This document shows, piece by piece, positions 58,443-64,000 of a stretch of 64,000 nt of DNA. The notes under the pieces are model-generated. The model ran no database searches and was not told where the DNA came from. It saw only the letters and a program-made list of their open reading frames with translations. This stretch comes from Pseudoalteromonas luteoviolacea (GTDB lineage: Bacteria > Pseudomonadota > Gammaproteobacteria > Enterobacterales > Alteromonadaceae), in contig NZ_JWIC01000005.1 of assembly GCF_000814765.1 (NCBI RefSeq), forward strand, positions 744,001 to 808,000, read 5' to 3'. Each line of letters starts with the position of its first letter. Positions within the stretch are counted from its first letter, which is position 1. The translations under genes were made by a program, and so were the position numbers.

Positions 58443-59129
58443 TTAACTTACACTCACTCTTAAAGCTGACGATATAGCAATTGGTGCGGCGACTAAAGCG
58501 ACGGCTAGCATCGCACCAAGGATTGCAAGCTGCCCACTATATGCTAAAGACATGATGCTAGTATCAATAGCGGACGTTGCAAAAATAAGTACTGGGATAT
58601 AAAGCGGTAAAACGAGCAAACTCATCAAAATACCGCCTTTTTGCAAGCCTACAGTCAAGCCCGCCCCAATGGCACCAATAAAACTCAATAATGGGGTGCC
58701 AATTAATAACGTTAATATGGTGGCACCCAGCGCTTGTGACTCTAAATTCATCAACATCGAGAACACAGGTGCCATGACTACCATTGGCAGTCCAGCTGTT
58801 GTCCAATGTGCGGCAACTTTAGCCAATACGGCCAGTGGCAATGGATATGGAGAAGCAATCAACTGCTCTAATGAGCCATCCATGTAGTCGTCACGAAAAA
58901 TCTTATCTAACCCTAACATAGTTGATAAAAGCGCAGCGACCCAAATAATCCCCGGAGCTATACGTGCTAATAGCCCTGGTTCTGGGCCAATCGCAAGCGG
59001 GAACAAGGTGATCACAATTAGAAAAAACAGCAGTGGATTCACTATTTCAGCACGCTGGCGAAATGCCAATGTGACATCTTTTTTATAAACGGAGCAAAAT
59101 AGCGTCCAGTATGAATTGCTTGCTTGCAT
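58443..59129 (-). CDS. ccmB: Heme ABC exporter permease CcmB
   Basis: Membrane subunit of the CcmAB transporter that powers release of heme-loaded CcmE. The 228-residue protein has six membrane segments with the conserved NPLLFFLIVITLFPLAIGP and LDKIFRDDYMDGSLEQL. Its start overlaps ccmA by one base. Confidence 0.96.
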   Translation of the reverse strand: MQASNSYWTLFCSVYKKDVTLAFRQRAEIVNPLLFFLIVITLFPLAIGPEPGLLARIAPGIIWVAALLSTMLGLDKIFRDDYMDGSLEQLIASPYPLPLAVLAKVAAHWTTAGLPMVVMAPVFSMLMNLESQALGATILTLLIGTPLLSFIGAIGAGLTVGLQKGGILMSLLVLPLYIPVLIFATSAIDTSIMSLAYSGQLAILGAMLAVALVAAPIAISSALRVSVS

Positions 59130-59752
59130 CAGTGGCGATACTCCAAAACCAATGTTTGCAAAGAACTAAACGAGTTGGTGAGATCTTGGTGAGTTGTTAA
59201 CAAAATCGCGCCACCCAGCTCTAAGTGTCGCTGAAACTGTGCTTGTAACATGGCTACGCCCTTCTTATCGAGCGCAGTAAAAGGCTCATCTAAAATCCAA
59301 AGGTTTGCATCATTTAGCCATAAACGGACCAAAGCAACGCGACGTTGCTGTCCAGCAGACAAAGTTCTTACGGGGACGTCTTCTAAGCCGACAAGACCTA
59401 GCTTACCAAGGAGGGTATAAATTTCCGGTTCAGTACTTTTATAACCGTGTACAGTGAGCCAGTGCATGACATTTTCATAGGCAGTGAGCTGCTGATTAAC
59501 ACCAGTTTTGTGCCCTATGAAGAGCAATGACTGCGCAAAATCATCATAATCTTCATTGATATTTTTCTTATTAAACAGAACTCTACCTTCATCTGGCTGA
59601 GAAAAACCGGCAATAATTCTAAGCAACGATGTTTTTCCTGCACCATTTGGGCCTTCTATTTGCATGATTTGACCAGATAACAATGAAAAGTTAAGTGATT
59701 CGAACAAACAGCGGTCTTGTTTGATACAAGTTAAAGCCTTAATCTCTAGCAA
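59129..59752 (-). CDS. ccmA: Heme ABC exporter ATPase CcmA
   Basis: ATP-binding subunit of CcmAB. The 207-residue protein has Walker A GPNGAGKTSLLRI, the ABC signature LSAGQQRRVALVRL and Walker B LWILDEPFTALD. First gene of the ccmABCDEFGHI operon; its promoter should be in the 105-base gap shared with the divergent FliK-like gene. Confidence 0.97.
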   Translation of the reverse strand: MLEIKALTCIKQDRCLFESLNFSLLSGQIMQIEGPNGAGKTSLLRIIAGFSQPDEGRVLFNKKNINEDYDDFAQSLLFIGHKTGVNQQLTAYENVMHWLTVHGYKSTEPEIYTLLGKLGLVGLEDVPVRTLSAGQQRRVALVRLWLNDANLWILDEPFTALDKKGVAMLQAQFQRHLELGGAILLTTHQDLTNSFSSLQTLVLEYRH

Positions 59753-59857
59753 AATTTGTTATTCTCACGACCCTAAATGTGGGCGTAAGTCTATCATAGT
59801 GATATTGTAATACGAATAATACCTTGTGACCGATTACCGAAAATTTGATTTAGAATA

Positions 59858-62368
59858 ATGAATAAGCAAACAATTCCTGTACAACATCCGGCAAATGTGT
59901 CACCAACAACAATATCTTCACAAGGTAGCAACAATCAGCCGCAATTAGAAGCTGATAAGACGTTTTTGGCACGCAACATTGTCATTAAGCCCGACTCGAT
60001 TCAAATGGAAGTTGCGCTGGAAGGCCGTTGGCAGCCTGTGCGCTTAAGTAGTGAAGCCAATGTTGATCAAGTATTAAAGTTACCTGAAGCCCAATTAAAG
60101 CTCGATGCAACAGGCACAGTGCTAACACTCGCGACCCCCGAAGCTAAATTATCATTAAAATCAGCACAATCATTACTCAGCTTACTCGGTGTTTTAAAAG
60201 GCTTTGGCGACCACAGCGCCATACAAACCGATGCGCACATCAAACTGGCACCTAAATCACAGCTTGTCTTACCAAAACTTGGGGTCAATGTCCCTATCCC
60301 ACCTAGTATTGGTGGCTTACTGCAGCAAGAGTCCAAATTGGTTGCAAGCTTAAGTACAAAAAGTGATAAAATATTGATGCAGGTATTCAATATGTTTGGT
60401 GATAAGCTACATCAAATGCCGGTTGCAAAAAAAGCCATCGCGCAATTAGTGAGCCAACTCAGCCAGCAAGCACCCAATTTTGTGCAGCTCGCCCAGAGTA
60501 AAGGCACATTGAAACTGGGCCGTTATCAACATGATATTGCACACATCCAAACATCGACCCCCACTGAGTTAAATCAATTACAAAAGCAGGTATGGCACGG
60601 TGCTAAACTCAGCCCACAACAAGATGGTATAGAAGTCGCCATCGCCTCGAAATCGACTAAGGTAAAACTGGCCACATCGCTCAAAAATATCCTTCCAAAG
60701 TTAGACACCCATGCATTCCAAACTCATCTAAAAGAAGCATCTCAGTCATATCAAGAGCAAACCTTAAAATATGATAAGCCGCTCTTTAATGTCTCTTTGG
60801 CAGATATAAAACAAACCGTAAAACAAGCATTGCAAGCCATAACACAGACCCCATTTTTTAATCGTATGGCGTCACAGGCAACAACCCAGACTCACATTCA
60901 ACTTAATCAACAAATCCCCTCTATCGCCGCGACTATTAAAAATTATTTACATCAACCTCTCATTACGCCAGCCGCAGTGCGACCAAATAATCAAGCCTTG
61001 ATGGCGCTCTCTGATGGCATTAAGCAAAATTTCGCAGGGCTTGATAAGCCAGTCAGTCAACTTGCCTCCCAATCACCGCAAAGTAGTGCAGCTGCAAAAG
61101 GAGTAGTAACACCCGCTGTAGACGTACCAAAGCCACCTGCTGCTCCCCCTATCCATGACGGTGTATCGATCAAAAAAATGCCAAGCCATCAAGCACAGCC
61201 CATGTCGCCAAATTCTGTATCAGCAAATCAAAACAGCGGTGCAAAAATGCCTTTTGAGATGCGTTTACAATTGATCCAACAAGTACTCGCGGCTGCGCTG
61301 CCAAAAAACGACGCCCCAATTGCTTCTAAGCTATTGGCGGTAACCCAAACAAAATTAGCAGCGCAAGCACAATTAGCTGATGTAATACCTTCGCGTCATG
61401 CACAGAAGTCTCAAAGTACGGTATCCGCGTCACTGCCTTTGGCGCACATTCTGAATAAACCGCTACGAGCAGCCTCTTTATTACAAAATCAATTACCAGA
61501 TCCCAAAGATCCCGCATTGCTCAGTGAGAAAATTTCAGAAAAGATGACCTTTAAAAATGGCGATTCTGTTGATCTCACACGGCTTGTAAACCAAGCTTTT
61601 TCACGCTTAATGGATGAAGGAAAAGCAACGCCTGAAGCGGTTAGTCAAGACTTGTTTAGTCGCCTACCAAGCATAGCAACACCACTTAATACCAGTGTAC
61701 CGATGACCAGTTTTACTCAGGCGCTAGATAAGTTACTTGTGGCCTTACTGGGGACCCAATTAAGTAGCCAACATGAGAGCCAACTTCCCAAAAATATCAC
61801 TCAAGAACAACGAGTCGCAAGCATGGTAGAAACCTTATTTCCAGGTAATAAGTTGCAACAACCAAAACAGTTTATTCAAGCGGTGAATTTATCAGCACAA
61901 CAAAACTTAGTGGAAGAACTCGGTTTTATTCAAAACGCAATGTCAGTCAATAATCAAGCTCAGGCGCTAGGTCAAAAGTTTGACAGTGAAAGTCAACTGC
62001 TGATCAACTTGTTTTTACCAATGAAAACGCCGCCAGAGTGCAGACAAAGCGAGCTACAAATTGGAAAATATAAAAAACCGGCTAAGGCTGGGTTGCCAGA
62101 AAAGCAAGTATGGTTTGTCAGGCTAAACTTTGATTATGAGGCACTTGGTCAGCTCAGTGTCCAAGCTGAGTTGATGGATAAAGCCATCGATTGCGAAATT
62201 GTCGGCGATAGCCCGAGTGTGTGCCAACTTGCTGAACCGCACTTAGACGCGTTGAGAAGTAAGCTGGCTGCCCACGGCTTGCAAGTAGGAGACATCGCAC
62301 TGCGTGAAGATGCAGTACAGGTAAAACAGTTTTACGATAAGCACGCTATCGTAAACATAAAGGTATAA
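59858..62368 (+). CDS. FliK-like flagellar hook-length control protein
   Basis: An 836-residue protein rich in Gln, Ser, Thr, Ala and Pro through about residue 700, with no membrane helix, typical of a secreted molecular ruler. The C-terminal 110 residues (from KQVWFVRLNFDYEALGQLSV to the end) look like the FliK C-terminal domain (Flg_hook), including LSVQAELMDKAIDCEIV. It is much longer than E. coli FliK (375). The next gene, four bases on, encodes an FlhB C-terminal-domain protein, supporting a flagellar or related export role. It may be a second, divergent FliK rather than the main one. Confidence 0.75.
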   Translation: MNKQTIPVQHPANVSPTTISSQGSNNQPQLEADKTFLARNIVIKPDSIQMEVALEGRWQPVRLSSEANVDQVLKLPEAQLKLDATGTVLTLATPEAKLSLKSAQSLLSLLGVLKGFGDHSAIQTDAHIKLAPKSQLVLPKLGVNVPIPPSIGGLLQQESKLVASLSTKSDKILMQVFNMFGDKLHQMPVAKKAIAQLVSQLSQQAPNFVQLAQSKGTLKLGRYQHDIAHIQTSTPTELNQLQKQVWHGAKLSPQQDGIEVAIASKSTKVKLATSLKNILPKLDTHAFQTHLKEASQSYQEQTLKYDKPLFNVSLADIKQTVKQALQAITQTPFFNRMASQATTQTHIQLNQQIPSIAATIKNYLHQPLITPAAVRPNNQALMALSDGIKQNFAGLDKPVSQLASQSPQSSAAAKGVVTPAVDVPKPPAAPPIHDGVSIKKMPSHQAQPMSPNSVSANQNSGAKMPFEMRLQLIQQVLAAALPKNDAPIASKLLAVTQTKLAAQAQLADVIPSRHAQKSQSTVSASLPLAHILNKPLRAASLLQNQLPDPKDPALLSEKISEKMTFKNGDSVDLTRLVNQAFSRLMDEGKATPEAVSQDLFSRLPSIATPLNTSVPMTSFTQALDKLLVALLGTQLSSQHESQLPKNITQEQRVASMVETLFPGNKLQQPKQFIQAVNLSAQQNLVEELGFIQNAMSVNNQAQALGQKFDSESQLLINLFLPMKTPPECRQSELQIGKYKKPAKAGLPEKQVWFVRLNFDYEALGQLSVQAELMDKAIDCEIVGDSPSVCQLAEPHLDALRSKLAAHGLQVGDIALREDAVQVKQFYDKHAIVNIKV

Positions 62369-62371
62369 CTT

Positions 62372-62668
62372 ATGGAACAAAAAACAGCCGTTGGGCTTTT
62401 ATACGAAGCAGGAAAGTCACCAGAAGTCGTCTGCAAAGGTTTTGGTGAACTGGCAGAAGAAATTATTGCCTTAGCCAAAGAAAAAGACATCATGATCCAC
62501 GAAGACCCTGCACTGGTTAAAACACTGGGGCAGCTAGATTTACATGAAGAAATCCCCAAAGAGCTTTATTATGTCATCGCTGAATTGATTGCGTTTTCTT
62601 ACGTGCTCCGTGGTAAATTCCCACCTGGGTGGAAAAACTTTCAAGGTAAACTCAATATTAAAGCCTAA
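62372..62668 (+). CDS. Free-standing FlhB C-terminal domain protein
   Basis: A 98-residue homologue of the cytoplasmic export-switch domain of FlhB (EscU/YscU/HrcU family) without the membrane half: AVGLLYEAGKSPEVVCKGFG matches the region following the NPTH cleavage site, and IPKELYYVIAELIAFSY matches the C-terminal helix. The NPTH loop itself is absent. In FlhB this domain changes substrate preference from hook to filament after FliK signals hook completion, so its pairing with a FliK-like gene fits. Four bases separate them. Confidence 0.85.
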   Translation: MEQKTAVGLLYEAGKSPEVVCKGFGELAEEIIALAKEKDIMIHEDPALVKTLGQLDLHEEIPKELYYVIAELIAFSYVLRGKFPPGWKNFQGKLNIKA

Positions 62669-62841
62669 AAATATGAGTAACCAAATGAATGTATTAGAGT
62701 TAATATACGAAGTAACTGTTACGGATCCCCCCTAAATCATAGCAAAATCAGTTGAACGACCAGTCACTTTCGTGCCTGCACTTTATTTTTATTCATACCA
62801 ACTGCCAAATAGTTTGGTAACTGAAAAAGTAAGGTGACTTT

Positions 62842-63303
62842 ATGAAATCTAACCCTCTTGCCTATGTACTTCACAGCTTTGTCAGTACACTACTAAGTAT
62901 CTCAATCAGCACGAAACTATTAGCTAAGGAGCTCCCTATTTAAGCCTGCTTTCTCTGGTACTTACACTACAGACATTTGCCCCCGATATTGTCACAGCGG
63001 ATCACTATGACCTGACAGGTTTGTTTCATCCTTGTATCGCCACTGATGAACCATACTTAATTTTCGACGTAACCAGAGAGGATGAATATAGCGGCTCAGA
63101 CTTATATAAGCTGCCAGTACAGCGAAGACGCTTGAGAGAATTTAACCAGACTAGGAGATCAAGTCATCACTCCTATTTGGGAGACATTTGCAATGTGTTA
63201 CCCCTGACAGTAAGTATCCCTTCTTCCACCGAAAGATCGATGATGACAGTCATAAAAATACAGATACTTTCTAAAGGTCACTCACCGCTTAAAGGCCAAG
63301 CCA
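62842..63303 (+). pseudogene. Decayed PD40/TolB-like beta-propeller protein gene
   Basis: An ATG at 62842 with AAGGTG upstream opens a signal-peptide-like segment, stopped by TAA at 62941. Beyond it, homology continues in changing frames: APDIVTADHYDLTGLFHP and FDVTREDEYSGSDLY in one frame, ISCQYSEDA-stop-ENLTRLGDQVITPIWETFA in the next, then DSKYPFFHRKIDDDSHKNTDTF in a third. This succession matches secreted PD40 (WD40-like) proteins that read SDLYIS...W...LGD...TP...ETFA...PDSKY. At least two stops and several frame changes make it a genuine remnant. A 106-codon plus-strand ORF at 63021-63341 is only a piece of it. Confidence 0.65.
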
Positions 63304-63423
63304 ATGTAAAATCTGAACCTGATACAATCAAGTCTCCCTAAAATCTAGGGGCGATGATAGTAAAGCGACATAGAGCGAAGTAAAGGCCTGAATTGCCGCC
63401 ACCTTTTAATTGGCTATGGATGA

Positions 63424-63460
63424 AAAGACCAGTGTTGATGTTGTAACAACACTGGTCTTT
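63424..63460. terminator. Bidirectional terminator
   Basis: A 14-base perfect stem (AAAGACCAGTGTTG and complement) with a 9-base loop, lying about 18 bases past the stop of the fibrinogen-like gene and also usable on the plus strand. Confidence 0.8.
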
Positions 63461-63477
63461 GTATGTAAATATCTAGC

Positions 63478-64000
63478 TTATCTTACGTAAAGCCACATAT
63501 TTTGAGCATTGTAGTGATACGGACCATTACCACCGACTCCCCAGCCATTACCAAAGCGTTCGATAATAAATTTGGTATTTGAATAATCATATACAGAAGT
63601 TTTAAACTTAGCTGAATTTAGGAAAGAATAATCCTGACCAGCACCAGTACAACCAGCAGACTCAGCATGAGCCAATACATCATCAGTCAAAGAGTTTGCT
63701 AAAGGTGTACAATTTGCACTATTTAAAGTCACCATGTCTAAAATTGCTGCGGTATCGTTATCTGCGGTCACTAGCATTTCTTGTGCTGTATATTTAAAGC
63801 CCGCCCATTTTTGATCTGTAATAACATTTGCTTTTTGATCCAATGACAGTAATTCATCCACTTGGACATTTGGCTGTGTTTTACTTTTTATCCCGACAAG
63901 TGTCCATCCGCCGCCATGAGTTTCCATGTCGCAGTAGACTTTATAAGGCGATTGAACATTATCTGGTTTTATTGAATATATCCCACTGCCAGTGCTTAAA
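63478..64000 (-). CDS. Fibrinogen-like domain protein (partial)
   Basis: The 3' part of a gene whose 5' end lies beyond the right edge; about 174 codons are visible. The reading frame is open to the window end and contains SGIYSIKPDNVQ, YKVYCDMETHGGGWTLVG, the hallmark opening of a fibrinogen C-terminal-related domain, then AGFKYTAQEMLV and the ending GPYHYNAQNMWLYVR. Four cysteines are visible, in the range expected for the fold. Bacterial versions are secreted and often bind glycans or proteins; the domain organisation upstream is unknown. The 149-codon start at 63927 is an internal Met, not the true start. Confidence 0.8.
   Translation of the reverse strand, partial: LSTGSGIYSIKPDNVQSPYKVYCDMETHGGGWTLVGIKSKTQPNVQVDELLSLDQKANVITDQKWAGFKYTAQEMLVTADNDTAAILDMVTLNSANCTPLANSLTDDVLAHAESAGCTGAGQDYSFLNSAKFKTSVYDYSNTKFIIERFGNGWGVGGNGPYHYNAQNMWLYVR

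Noticed and set aside
63021..63341. 106-codon plus-strand ORF as a gene
   Set aside because: Only its first third reads as PD40-type sequence; the rest is out of frame with the homology, so it is a fragment of the pseudogene.
1..64000. tRNA, rRNA, CRISPR arrays, insertion sequences or prophage genes
   Set aside because: None were recognised on reading both strands; no repeat array, transposase or integrase sequence was seen.

Overview
The window reads as a chromosomal segment of a marine gammaproteobacterium of the Alteromonadales, most like Pseudoalteromonas. The basis is the gene content (rpsB-to-dnaE envelope cluster, System I cytochrome c maturation, MetR with a DUF1852/core methionine synthase pair, TonB copper receptor) and protein-level resemblance recalled from known families. 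No database search was run, so the genus is an inference.

Layout. 1-9 kb is accessory and metabolic: a secreted sandwich/propeller protein, a TauE/SafE permease, a mesX-mesD methionine synthase operon with a MetR-type regulator and a divergent flavin reductase, and a serine-hydrolase lipoprotein. 8.9-12 kb holds a DEAH-helicase gene and an overlapping small gene, together broken by five single-base frame changes. 12.5-20 kb has the 4.5S RNA gene, a DUF3014 protein, a patatin, a KefB-type antiporter, a diguanylate cyclase, a small membrane protein and tilS. accA follows, facing dnaE.

21.7-40.1 kb is one long minus-strand block for translation and envelope assembly: rpsB, tsf, pyrH, frr, uppS, cdsA, dxr, rseP, bamA, skp, lpxD, fabZ, lpxA, lpxB, rnhB, dnaE. 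Divergent from rpsB lie map (carrying a one-base frameshift), glnD and dapD. 44.9-52.7 kb holds an orphan lipoprotein, putP, an EAL-like/HDOD protein, a TonB-dependent copper receptor, an unknown protein with a ParB-like motif, and mlaA. 52.7-59.8 kb is a complete ccmABCDEFGHI operon. It is followed on the other strand by a FliK-like gene and a free-standing FlhB C-terminal-domain gene. The right end has a decayed PD40/TolB-like gene and a fibrinogen-like secreted protein cut by the window edge.

The most interesting unit is the methionine cluster. MesD-family core synthases are reported to need DUF1852 (MesX) and oxygen, but neither methyl-folate nor cobalamin. Here they sit beside a MetR homologue and a flavin reductase, and matching TGAG-N5-CTCA operator-like sequences occur at both promoters. 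The second focus is the frame-disrupted helicase and its partner. The frameshift in map, normally essential, is a warning that some indels in this sequence may be base-calling errors.
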